From: Lagopus muta
Taxonomy: Eukaryota > Chordata > Aves > Galliformes > Phasianidae
DNA: 64,000 nucleotides
Direction: 5' to 3'
Assembly (NCBI RefSeq): GCF_023343835.1
Contig: NC_064437.1
Location: forward strand, 7,405,001-7,469,000
A program made the translations under genes and the position numbers. Position 1 is the stretch's first letter. Each line of letters starts with the position of its first letter. This document shows, one piece after another, positions 1 through 11,000 of the stretch. Under the pieces are notes generated by a model. It was not told the origin of the DNA. It searched no databases and saw only the letters and a list, made by a program, of their open reading frames with translations.

Positions 1-3000
1 AGTAAGGAACAGCCTTATGAGATAAATGGGTGGCATGTTTGTATGCCAGATCTGAAGAGGCTTTGAAGATGAGGGCTGTTATTTAGATTGTACATCGTGT
101 TTGAACTGTATTGTTACTTAGTAGGTTGCCAAAATAGAAAGAAATCTACCTATTGGGGTTGGGAACCTATTTATGGGGATAAAATAACAGAAGTTTTAGC
201 TCTGCTCAGTATTAAATAGTCTGTGCTAAATTCCCTTTCACCATTACCTCAGCTGTAAAATGGGAAGTTTGTGCTCTATTGAAGCTTAATTAAATGACTG
301 TAAAGTGTTTTGGGATCCTGAAGTGAATGTTACTGAAATTTTCTTGTGGAAGCCTGGCTGAAAATTCCCATCTTATCTCCAGGTTACTAAAATGGCCTTA
401 TTCTAATGTTCCCAGATTTATTATGTTTTAATAAGGCAGTTATTAAGCAAGTCTTAAACTTATCAAGGTAGAAACCTCATAAATTCATAAAACTATTGAA
501 AAAGGCAATGCTTTACCACTACAGACCTTCCCACAATGGACATTTTATGCAGTTTATGTCTCTTGGATGATCTGGGTTCATCATGCTTGTACTTCATGGT
601 ATGCTAACCAGCACTGCTAACATCTATCACTTTGTTTTCATCACCTCCCCAAGAACTGAGGGGGTGCAGTGGTGTGTGCAACTTGGCAAAGGGAAAGGTT
701 ATATGGTGTAAGGGATAGCCTGTTATATAGTGCTGATCTTCCCGATTTTTAAACTTAAAAGTGTTTTCTGGAACACTGAACTATGCAGCAAAATTCTTAG
801 CTTTTTAGCAGTGGCTACTTAATTGTATGAATCTTGTAGTGCGGAATCTCTGGGTTGTAGAAAACCTAACCATTAAACTAATTACTTTGCTGCTACAGAG
901 TGATTGTTATCAGGATGCTGACAATGTATCAAGAGATCTTTTAGGGGGCAAGAAATTTGAGGAAACTTTTAAATTGGTGGAACTTCTTGTTCTTGATTTC
1001 TGCTGCTTGCCCATGGAATTGAAGCATCATCAACCAAAACACTTAAAAAGTGGTGGCTGTAGTTCCTTCTGCTAACAGTGTTGGCTTGCCAAAGACATGT
1101 GATTTGTTCCTTGTGTTTGTCTTCAGAGAGAAATTCTCTGAAGTGCAGTGATAATTTGTCTGTTTGACAGCATGGAGGAACTGCAGTCCTTCTCCCTTCT
1201 TGATCAATGTGGAGACTGTGCTTTCTTTGTGTTTGTTTCCATGCAGCTCTGGGTGATTGCTTCTGACAGAGAACTCTCTACAAGTGAGGTGTGAGGTGTG
1301 TATGTCTGAGCTGCCTTCTCATCTCCTCAGGGGAAGGTGTTTGCTGTTACTAAACAAGGTTCCCCCTTGGTTCATATGGATTTCCTCCTCCTTATGGAAA
1401 CTTATTTAGTCAAACGTTGGTGTGACGGCATGAAACCACTGCGATTAGAAGGGGCAGGGATGGGATCTGGGACTGCTTTGGGGAAAGGCTTTCTGTGCTT
1501 TCTGCATTTGTATACCAGTCTACAAAACAACTGTGGAACCCATAAATAGATGTTGAGGTAACAAAAGCAGCACTCACTGCTGAATTCTAACACAGATATA
1601 TTTGTATTGTTGCACTGACTAATTTCTGTTTGGATGTTGCGCCGATGGCGTAGTTACTATGGCTGCATGAACTGTCCCATTGAGCACTCCACCACTGAAC
1701 ACTTGCTAAGAGGTTGCTTTCCCTGTCTGCCTTGTTTTCACCACAGCCATCTACTGTTTACATACATTTTAGCCTCTGTGCCATTTTTTGAAGGCTTTAT
1801 TTGTCTCATTTACGTTTTTGGTTCGGGTAATACTTAAATATGAAATCCATCTGTGAAGCATATTGTATACTCACGTTGAGGGGTAAAACCGGTTTTTTAA
1901 TTAAAATTTTATACAGCGCTTGTATTTCACTTTGTCCTGTTTTATTATGAAACACTTCAATCTTCCTCCTAAAACACATATGTCTTGTGCGTTTCAAGAT
2001 GTTCCTTGTTGCTCATGCAGAACTGCTTTCTGAGCTCTGTCAGCAGAGCGCCATATGTTCTGGGGTTCATTTTGCTTCTCTGGCGTCCGTGTAGGCAGCA
2101 TATTGCATGTAAGGCAGCTAAGCTCTGCTCCATTCTTGTCTTTGTAAACTTGTCAAGAGATGAAAAAAGCAGGGAGAAGAAAACACTGAATAATACTTGA
2201 GTGATTTGAATGATCAATAAGTTACGGCAACGCGGCCAATCAAAAGTGAGGCTTCTTGTGTACTTGGGGATTTTTCTTAATGGTGGCTTATGCACGGCCT
2301 TTAAGTGACACAGCCCTCAGTGCTCGCCTGTGTTACACCCAGAATGAGTGCTGGAGATTAAGATACAGCGTGAGCCATTTGGCAGTGACAGGCATTGTAA
2401 GCTCTCTTAATTTTGCGCTGATCTGTTAGTATTAAATTTAAACAAATGTGAGTAATAGCAGATGGGTACGTGAAGGGATTGTGCTCCTCCTTGCTGTCTC
2501 TTGACTTTGTGGGAAATAACTCCAGCCTGTTTAGATGGCAGGTACTGAAAAGACAGAAATCCTGGTGGTGTCCTTGTGGTTGTTTTTTGTTGTTGTTGTT
2601 GTTGTTTTTTTTTTTTTCAGTTTGGGGTTTTTTTGTTGTTCTTTTTTTTGTCATTTTTCTTAGCAATCTATTTCAGTTTCTTCCCTGCCCACTGTAAGCT
2701 AGCAGGTACCATCAGTCTTTAATACAGCACTGGTATGTGGGAGCACAGCCCTGACTGTTTATTGATAGCAGTCATACATTGTCAGATGCTGATCTTATCT
2801 GCCAAACGCTTTTCAGCATCTCTGCAGTGACTGTGACAGAGGGCCAAAGTAGTTCTGCAATTCCCTTCTTTAACTAGAGCTTGAAAATCAAAAAAAGGAG
2901 GAAAAGAAGAAAGAAACTCGCTAAGCAAGAAAAAGGAATGTGCGTTAAACCGTTCTCCTTTTGCTGAGGTCTGAGGCCGAGGGCTGGGGCTGCTGCCCGG

Positions 3001-4675
3001 GTGGCAGGAGAGCAAACCTGGTGGAAGTGACAGGCAGCTCCGCTCCTGGGACTCTTATTTACATATGTTTAAAACAAACAGAAAAGCTGCCTTTGTTCCC
3101 CAGGAAAATCTATTTACTTGGCATTCAGCTCATGTATGAGCCGGAACTTCTTTCGTGAAAGATGTCGAAACAAAGCATCTGACATTTCTGCTGTGATGTG
3201 CGGCTGAAGCTAAGATTTGATTTTGAAATATAAAAGTAAACCGAAACTACCTCCGATTTAAAGGCGGCTTGTTTGGGTTTTTTTTAATGACCTTAAAAGT
3301 TTTGTGAAGTTTTTTCCCCTTCCCTCTGGGACTAGAAGAAATTATAACAGTAATCTTACTTAGAGCTGGAAGTCTACAGAGACAGTGGCTGTAGGTTAAT
3401 GAAAAATTGACACTGCTACTTGCCTGTGCTTCCAGCAGAATGTTTTTCCTTCAAACTGATGTGAACTATTGCACTGCGTGAGTTGGTTATAAGCCTCACA
3501 GATTAAATGGAATGCTTCTTTTGTGGAAGCTGTGGGAAGGAGTGAGGGCTGAATGTTTTGCACAGCGTTCCTGTTAGGAAACACACAATAAAAAAGATGG
3601 GGTTCTTAAAATGGTGGCTGCGTTCGTTCCCCCCAGGCCTAAAAGTAGAGCCTGCTTGTTTGCTTATTCTAAACCAGAAAGCGGGCAGAGGAATTGCACC
3701 CATGGTCACCAAGTCAGTGCTGAGTGCTACTAGCCTAGCCTGCAAGTAGTCCCATGGCCTGAGTATTCCGTGTGCTAATGAGACATCCTGGGGCTCTTGG
3801 CACATTGTTCATGTGCCCTCTCCAGGAGCATTTCTGCCCTGTGATCCTGGACAACTTCTTTTGCAGAAATGTTCCCACAAATGGCACAAACTTTAGCAGC
3901 TCACACTGACTTGGTTCATACTCTGACATCTTAATATCTCTGCTCGTTGTCCTTGGTGTGGTGGTGCCATCTGGTCTTGCTTGGACAGCTTATCAGTAAT
4001 ACTGCACTGCGTGATATTTCAGTTCTTGCTTCTGACATCTTGGGCTGCCTGAGCAGCACATCGCTACCTGGTGCCAGCCTTTGACCAGATGGCACCTGCT
4101 GAAATAGCATCTCCCATCCACTGTGATGGAGATGAATAGACAGAGGTGCTGGAAACTTGGAGATGGGGAGGGAAGGCATGATGTGAGATTTTCGGTCAGG
4201 AATTAAAGAGCTGCTGGTTGCCCTGCTGCACTTGAATGATTTGAAACCTTTAGAAGTCTCTGAAGAGTCCCAGTGCTTGGTGTATGTATGTTCAGAGGCA
4301 GAATCATTTTCTAACTCCAGGAGTTTCAAAACTCACTGGGGAGGAAAAAATGCATGACTTTGGGGGCTGAGGTGCACTTGGGAAATGGCAAATATTTTTC
4401 TCACGTGTTAAAATTTTATTTAGACTTGCACAATATTGATGATTTTTTTTTTTTAATTAAAAAGACTCAGGAAGACTTTTGTGTAGTGATAAAGCGTTTG
4501 GCTAAACGCCAGCAGGTTTAACACATGTGGTTGTGCTGCTCCCTGGAGATGCACAAATGCACACTGAGAAATCTTCTTGCCAATACGTCAGCATTTTGAA
4601 ACTGCTAAAGCTCAGGGTTAGCAGGGTTGTTCTCTTGTCTGGTGTTTAAAACATTGCTTCTGCCCCTGTATTTAG
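1..4675. other. Left flank without a secure gene
   Basis: AT-rich, mostly non-coding DNA beyond the 3' end of SLC5A9. It has an old SINE-like tail near 215-330 and a T-rich/TTG tract at about 2580-2660. Human synteny (SPATA6 tail-to-tail with SLC5A9) makes this a place where SPATA6 intron or 3' sequence might fall, but I could match no SPATA6 exon. Confidence 0.6.
215..330 (+). repeat. Ancient MIR/CORE-SINE-like 3' tail
   Basis: Contains CTCAGCTGTAAAATGGGAAG (250-269) followed by TTAATTAAATGACTGTAAAG and TGTTTTGGGATCCTGAA. This order matches the tail shared by MIR-type amniote SINEs (tcagtttccc, tgtaaaatggg, then taaagcgctttgagatcc). Diverged, assigned by memory. Confidence 0.6.
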
Positions 4676-4699
4676 TGTGATAAGATGAATGCACTGAAG
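4676..4699 (+). other. Candidate plus-strand micro-exon (weak)
   Basis: A 24-nt segment framed by a pyrimidine-rich acceptor (ttctgcccctgtatttag) and a strong donor (GTAAGA). It reads CDKMNALK in one frame. The distant likeness to the DKM..LYKK tail I recall for mammalian SPATA6 is too weak for an assignment. It could be chance. Confidence 0.2.
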
Positions 4700-5099
4700 G
4701 TAAGAAGTTGGCTTTTTATTGTGTGTTGGAGAAACACTTCTTGACTACGTAATCCAAGATTATTTTAAGCAATCTTCTCCCCACCCAGCAAGGAAGAGGA
4801 ATAATATGCCAGTGTTGGAAGCACTGGCTGGTGGGAAATGGGCACATGAGCTGTGGTATTTGTGGGATCCCACTGCCTAGGATGCCTCAGGCCAGCACTG
4901 GAAACTTGAGGAATGTCCCACAATGGTGGGGGCTCCACCAGAGCTGGGCTCCAAGCTGAGATTCGTAAAAGAAATAAAACAGCGTGAAAGCAATGGTAAC
5001 ATTAAGCTTTTTTGTTGTTGCTTGCACTAAAAGGCAGTGTATGATACATTCTTTGGTGTATGGTTATCATTTGTTTTGATTTTTTTTTTCAAATGTAAG

Positions 5100-5475
5100 A
5101 AAGGGAATAACCCTACCCAGGAGCAGAAAAAGCAGAAGAAAAGAAGCATGGCCATGTAAGTTCAAAGGTGTGTTTATTTTTTGTAGTAGCGACCATGAGA
5201 GTTGCTTACCTGCCCATGTCCCCTTCTCTCCCTCAGATCTCTGTAAGTTCTATCCCAAAGAAGTTTCCTCTCATAGGAATACAGGAGGGCAATGCTGCCT
5301 GCAGGGATCAGAGCTTGAGATCCTGGGTAGCACCACAGAGCCCAGAAGCAACTTCCAGCTGTGGTTCCCCTGGGCACTGATGCCTGCATGCCCTGCTCCC
5401 TTTGGCCCACAAAATGAGTGCAAGGAACCGGAGACAACACAGCTCTGCTTGCTAACTTTCTCTCCATCCTGCTAA
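5100..5475 (+). other. Candidate terminal exon region of a convergent plus-strand transcript (weak)
   Basis: Acceptor-like sites end at 5099 and 5120, a donor-like GTAAGT follows at 5156, and a very good acceptor (ccccttctctccctcag) ends near 5236. One frame encodes a Lys-rich tail EQKKQKKRSMAM and stop at 5157-5159; another stays open to 5475. AATAAA follows at 5510. No protein family recognised. Confidence 0.2.
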
Positions 5476-5509
5476 AATGTATGTATGGCATTTCATTTCT
5501 TTTCTTTGT

Positions 5510-5515
5510 AATAAA
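5510..5515 (+). terminator. AATAAA, possible 3' end of a plus-strand transcript
   Basis: Exact AATAAA followed by TTGTGCCTACTGTAG and a T-rich stretch. If used, it would end a transcript about 1.75 kb from the opposing SLC5A9 polyadenylation signal, the convergent layout expected from human synteny. Such hexamers are common by chance in AT-rich DNA. Confidence 0.25.
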
Positions 5516-5519
5516 TTGT

Positions 5520-6749
5520 GCCTACTGTAGCGTATATTCTTTTAAATAACATTTTTAAGTATTTTCTGGTAAATTAAAGTGATGACACGTTTGTAGGGTT
5601 CATTGTTAATTTCATTTCCTTTGGCTCAGCCAGCCAGATAAAATGCAATGTTATTAATCTTTGTATAAAAGAAGATCCTTTGCTGAACAGTAATAAATGA
5701 TCTTGATAGATTTGTCAGGAAAATGAATGATAATCATTTGCAGATAGACACAAGCCTAGTATGGAAGATTAATAAGAAAATATGTATTGGCATCGTTAAT
5801 AACATCTGCTGCCAATGGACTTGTATATTGGTTACAGCCCTGAAAGCGATGTGTTCCCGTTAGGATATTGCAATCCATCAGCACGGTGAGGAGCTAGGCT
5901 GCTGTGTTCTGCAGTGATGACAGCCTGCTCCCAGGGGAGCACAGAGCTGCTGCTGCCTGACTATGGTTGTGGCATGGTCTGGCTCTGCCTCACCATGCAC
6001 ATCTCCTGGGGGTGGTGCTAGAAGTCTCCTGACCTCATGAATGTGCTCATTCCGTGCTGCTCAGGTGTGACCCAACAGGGAGGTCACCAAGGCTGGAATG
6101 GAGGGGCTGGAGATACAAAGGAAGCTCATGTGGGTGTAGGCAGACGGAAGGAGCAGAGGGACTGAAATGAGAACTAGTAGAAAGGGAACTCTCCTCATTT
6201 CCAGTCTTCAACCAAGAAGGGAAATAGAATCTTTCCCTTCCTTCTGTGGCCAAGCTAAGGGATGCAGTCACATCGCTTGAAGTATTTTGCTTTAACTGAC
6301 ACAGGCATCATCGTTTTAGGGGAAGCATTGTCCTCCAAGATCTGTGGGTGAGATGAGGAAGGGAAGAGTCAGGGCACAAAGTCCCCAGATTAGAACTGTT
6401 TGTATTGTTAAAAATAAAAGGCTTAGTAAGCTCTACTTCTAATCTCTGCAAAAGTAGCATTTTTCTTAGGGGAAAAGAACAGTCTCAAATGCTTTTAAAA
6501 ACTGCCCCTTGCCCCTCATCCTGCTCTGTGGTGCATTTCTGATAGCTTACAGGATATGTGGTCCAAAAAAACAAAACAAAACAAAAAACAATAAAAGGCA
6601 TCAAGCTAAGCGCTGCTGGGGGGGCTCTGTGGCTCAGGAGCACTCAGGACCTCTGCCTCAGAGATACTCAGGTGGGAGCCTGAGTATTAGAAATGTGTCC
6701 ATTTATTAATTAGACATCACCCTGCTATTAATTGCAGCTGGTAACTCGA
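5520..6749. other. Intergenic stretch without recognised features
   Basis: AT-rich to mixed sequence between the candidate plus-strand 3' end and the CR1 tail. It contains a small AAAAC repeat near 6566-6590. No convincing coding frame. Confidence 0.6.
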
Positions 6750-6882
6750 TTTCTGGAGGTGCCCAAGATCAGGTTGGTGGGGCACTGGGCAGCCTGATGT
6801 ACTGAGGGCACCCAACCCGTGGCTGGGGTTGGAAGTAGATGGGCTTTGAGATTCCTTCCAACCCAATTATTCTGTGATTCCT
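6750..6882 (+). repeat. CR1 retrotransposon, truncated 3' end
   Basis: Typical avian CR1 tail: TTTCTGGAGGTGCCCAAG, GGCACTGGGCAGCCTGAT, GGGTTGGAAGTAGATGG, CCTTCCAACCCAATTATTCT and GTGATTCC. Plus orientation, heavily 5'-truncated, no open reading frame left. Confidence 0.88.
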
Positions 6883-7261
6883 TCATCTTCATGGTACTGT
6901 GATTCACAGGGTGCCCTTACCTCCCTGCTCAGCCTATGCCTGGAAGTTTGGATGTGGTGGAGTAAAGGGTCACAACCCCATGGGGATTTTTAATCTTCTC
7001 TAGGCTTCTCAGGTCCTAACCACCATGCAGTGTTATTAACAGTAGGTACTTCCATCTTTTCTTCACAAAGTGGTTTAAAACGTGATGGCTATAGCATGTT
7101 TCATGGTAGTCCCAAGAGGAGGCAGGGGGGCCTGGAGTCCAAGTGACCCGGCCCGTGGAGGAGTGTTCATTTCCATCCCACGGCTATGACATGGTGGTCC
7201 CAGGGAGACCTTGATGTGTCACTGCAGGATATATAGCCACAATAACCTGGAGTCAAAATTG

Positions 7262-7875
7262 GCTTTGTTACTAAGGCACTTTTATTGCTGGTAATGCTGT
7301 TAAAGGCAAGATTCACCCGGGAGTGAAGAGGGACAGGCCAGGGGCTGGTGGGGGTCTGTCTGCTGCCAATATGGGGTGGGGGGAGGGGAGATTGTCCAGT
7401 GTAGGTTTGGGGTAGCTACAGGAGCCTGGATTGTCACTAATTCAGTGATCGCACCCTGAGCCCATCTCAATTTGGTCATGTAAAAGTCTGCAAGAAGTGC
7501 TTCAGCCTCCTCCCCCACAGTAATGTAAGCCAGAAGTTCTTCCCCTAAAGCAGTGGGACAGTCAGGTTGCATGAGAGGAGTAAGGCTCCAGGCTTTCCAG
7601 ACATTTGTTCCCTGTCAGGTTTGGCTCTGCTCTAAAGCTGACCCAGCTCTGTTGGCTCAACCCACATGCTTTCTCATGTATCCTGTCTGCAACCGGGTTT
7701 GAGTCTTGGTCACTCCTTGGCTCAGGAGGCATTTCCAGCAAGCAGTGCCTTGGGGAAGGGCCATGCCCAGGCACATGGGGACCATCAGCAGAATCTGTCA
7801 CCCAAAGCCTCCAGCTCAGACATGAGAATGAGAAGACCTGTAGTAAACCAAAGCCATGCACTGCCCAACCCCATC
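7262..7875 (-). other. SLC5A9: SLC5A9 3' UTR (end estimated)
   Basis: Sequence between the stop codon and the first good polyadenylation signal, about 600 nt. The cleavage site near 7262-7270 is inferred from the usual 10-25 nt spacing. Open frames on both strands here have no recognisable product. Confidence 0.65.
7281..7286 (-). terminator. Polyadenylation signal AATAAA for SLC5A9
   Basis: Exact AATAAA on the minus strand about 590 nt beyond the stop codon, with a GT-rich stretch (GGTTATTGTGG) some 40 nt further downstream, as expected of a functional cleavage region. Confidence 0.7.
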
Positions 7876-8084
7876 TCAGCCAAAATATCCCCACAAAAAG
7901 ACATTAATGGTCAGCAGGAGAAGAGCGTTAACGTTGCAAACAGCCTTCCAGAGAGGCTTCTCCTCAATGCTGGTAAGTCTGCGCTCCAAGGCAGCTCTCT
8001 CCTCCTGGGACAGAGTTGATGTGGGGCTGGGGGACAGACCACAGAACCAGAGATACAGTGTTTTCCAGCAGGGAGGCTTGGGTA
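7876..8084 (-). CDS. SLC5A9: SLC5A9 coding exon 14 and stop (residues 593-661)
   Basis: 209 nt including TGA at 7876-7878. Encodes [17 protein letters not shown], the acidic [20 protein letters not shown] segment and the last membrane helix ending [10 protein letters not shown]. The family usually ends YFA; this copy ends in Gly. Acceptor is gtttcacag. Confidence 0.95.
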
Positions 8085-11000
8085 CTGTGAAACACAGAGA
8101 AAATATCACTGTTACCATCTAGAGGGGACAATTCCCTGCCTCCTCCTGCCAGATTGTGTTGGCCAAACTGCAATGGCTCTTGAGGTGCACCTGGGATAGG
8201 AGATGGAAGATGATGATGGGAAGTGGAAGGAGAAAGCTTTGCCTCTACCAAGTATAGCACAGCCTGATTGCAGCTAGTTGATTGCAAAGCCAATCATTCA
8301 TTAGTTAATTAACAGACTTCTTCCCCCTCCTCCTTGGCCCATCTTCCATCCACGTTCACAAGTTCCTGACAGCATGATGGTGCTTTTAGAGCTCTCCCGG
8401 CTTATTTATTACGTGTGACAGGCCAGGTGAAGTATGTGTTTTAATTGTCAGTCCTACGCTGTGTGTATTTCATTGGCTGTGCTTTCCAAATATAACTTTT
8501 TTTTTTTTTTGGAAAGGCAGAATGTCATAAGGCCTTGAAAAAGGTGTTATCCAAGAACTCATTAAACTGTCAGTTTTCGTACTCCATATTTCCTTTCCCA
8601 TCATTACTAATTACCAAATTACTGAGACATTTGTTTACAAAAAATGAGCCAGTTGAGAGAACTAGGAATTGATAAGAAATTATAAATAAGTTTTAAGTAG
8701 ATGAACATCTGCATGTAACTTAAGCCCAAGCTTACTCTACTGGAAAAAAAAAGAAAAATAAAGGTACTGCTTTTTTTTTCCTGTTCATTTCTGTTTAGCT
8801 TGGCTGTAGTTGGCACCAACGTCCTTTGAACAGACCAACAAAAGGAGGGAGTGAAGAAATCTTGCAGTAGTGATACAGATCTCCTCTAAAGCATTTTGCT
8901 GAGCCAGCTAAAGAGATGTGGTGACACAAAGCTCCAGTGCCAATGGGATGATGAGCAGCATTCCAGCTGCACAGACCTCCACCCCCAAGGGTCACAGTAG
9001 GTGACTGTTGACTCCCTTCTAAGGAGTCCATCATGCCATGAAGTACCAGGCCTTAGGGGCTAAAGTAAAGCTGCAACCAGACCAGGACTGGATCAGGGTA
9101 GTTTGCGTGAGCAAATGACTTGATTTTTGGGTGGAAGAAAAGCATTTTAGTGAATAGTGGGTTTTCTCTGATTCTCAAAAATAGCAGCTCTTATGAGCCA
9201 TTGAGTAGAGCATGATAAGAAAGAAACACACTAGCAGATCTGTCTGGAAGGCTAAAAGCCACAACGCTTCCATTACTCCCATCTCCATAACTGGTATAGC
9301 CATAAATACAAGTGCTTACTCTAACAGTTGACCTCTCATGTGTTGTGGCTGGACAAGTGTGTGTGTGTGTGTGGGGGGGTCCTAGTTACGCACTCACATG
9401 CACACAGGTGTGCTTGTACACAGCCAGGCCCCTACCTGCCTCCTCCTTACTGCATGCATCTGCACTTTCGACCAAGTCGTGCTCTCCATTAGCTGGGTTT
9501 ATCTGTGCTGATCCGCTCTTGTAAGTTTTCAGATCAATGTCAGGAGATTTTTTGTGTCTCGTCCACCATGTCAGGCAAGCAAGCTGAAAAAAGGATGGAG
9601 AACACAGGTTATGGCCTGCCAGTCCCAGATGGGTATGCAAGTCAAGGCTCTCTCCAAAACAGTGCTGGGAGAGTGGTTCTGGGGGTAGTGGTTATTCCCC
9701 TGCCATTTCCCCTTTGTAAAGGTGTCTACACGCTGGAAACAAAAGGCAGTAGCAGCCAGCTTGAGCTGAAAAGCTCAGGAAAAAATGGTGAGTTAATCTA
9801 GCTTCTTTCCATCTGTTTGTCTGTTTTTCTTTTTGCTTAATCCATCCCTGTTTCTACCAGATACCTTTTAGTAGGCACTGATTACTTACTGTGGTCAGTT
9901 TAGTGACTTGAAATAATGATGAAGATCTGTGTCCAGAACAGCAGCTGTCCAGCAGGGAAGGGCCATTAAGTCAATTAAAAAGAAAAAAAAAAAAAAAGCA
10001 AGAGAGAAATAACGAAAAAAAAAAAAAGCTAGAATAGCCCTCTCTGGCTATTGCCAGTTAAAGACAGCAATTGTACCCTCTGCCCACTCTCAGCAGATAA
10101 AGATCAGCTGTGTATTGGCATATGGATGTATGGCCATAGGGCATGATGTGGATACATGGCCATCAGGACACTGCTGTTTGAGTGGCTTCATCTCGGGGAT
10201 GTGGGAAGAGACTGGAGGATCTTGTCACATCTCAGCTGTAGTTTAATAGGAAAAGCAAACCCTGAAAGAGCATTAAGCCTCACAGCTGAGAGAAGCTCAC
10301 ATCCAAGCAGTAACCTGCACTTCCAAATGAGTTCCTCTTGTAGTTCTTGGTGGAAAAGCAACAGGGTTGTCTCTCTGTTCTCTGACTGAAGCAGTGCAGA
10401 GGGACAGAGCCAGAGTGGTGATAAACAAGTCACAGTTTGCAGGAATGGTTATCCTGTGCATTACAGCAATGGGTGTACTTAAAAGAGGGAAAAAAAAGAA
10501 GAAAAAAAAAGAATGAGCTCTGGGCATGTTGGTCTGAATTACTTTTTTTTCACTTGGGATTTTTTTTGTTTATATTTAATTCCAGTTTTCTGGAGTTACT
10601 GCTCCTCCTTGCATCATGCTTTCAAAAGCCATGTGTGTAAATGAGCTGTGGAAAGGGTTTTGTGGCTGCAATCTCTGTTCTACAGTAGTGGGATGAGCAA
10701 AGCCCTTGTCCTAGGGTAGGTCTCAAAGTCTTCTCACATCTTGGGGAGGGGAAGCACATAGGAAGTCCTGCAAGCCTCAACAGTCCTTTCCCCAGCTGTG
10801 GGGTGGTATTGCTGCTCAGGTCTTTAAGCTGGGGGCTGCTGCTTGTTTGGCTGACTATGGCACACTGAGGAGCTTGGTGGCCACTTTCTAACTCCTGCAT
10901 GCTGTGTCTGAGCCAAATAGTAAGGCCACACAACAGCAGTTACCCAAATTCATGGACATCCCATAGAACAAGACTGGGGCAGCAAAGCCCTGGTCAGGAA

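Noticed and set aside
894..1075. Acceptor-like site and open frame near 898 (SDCYQDADNVSRDLL...)
   Set aside because: No matching donor or family similarity. The stop comes soon and the region is AT-rich. Insufficient for an exon call.
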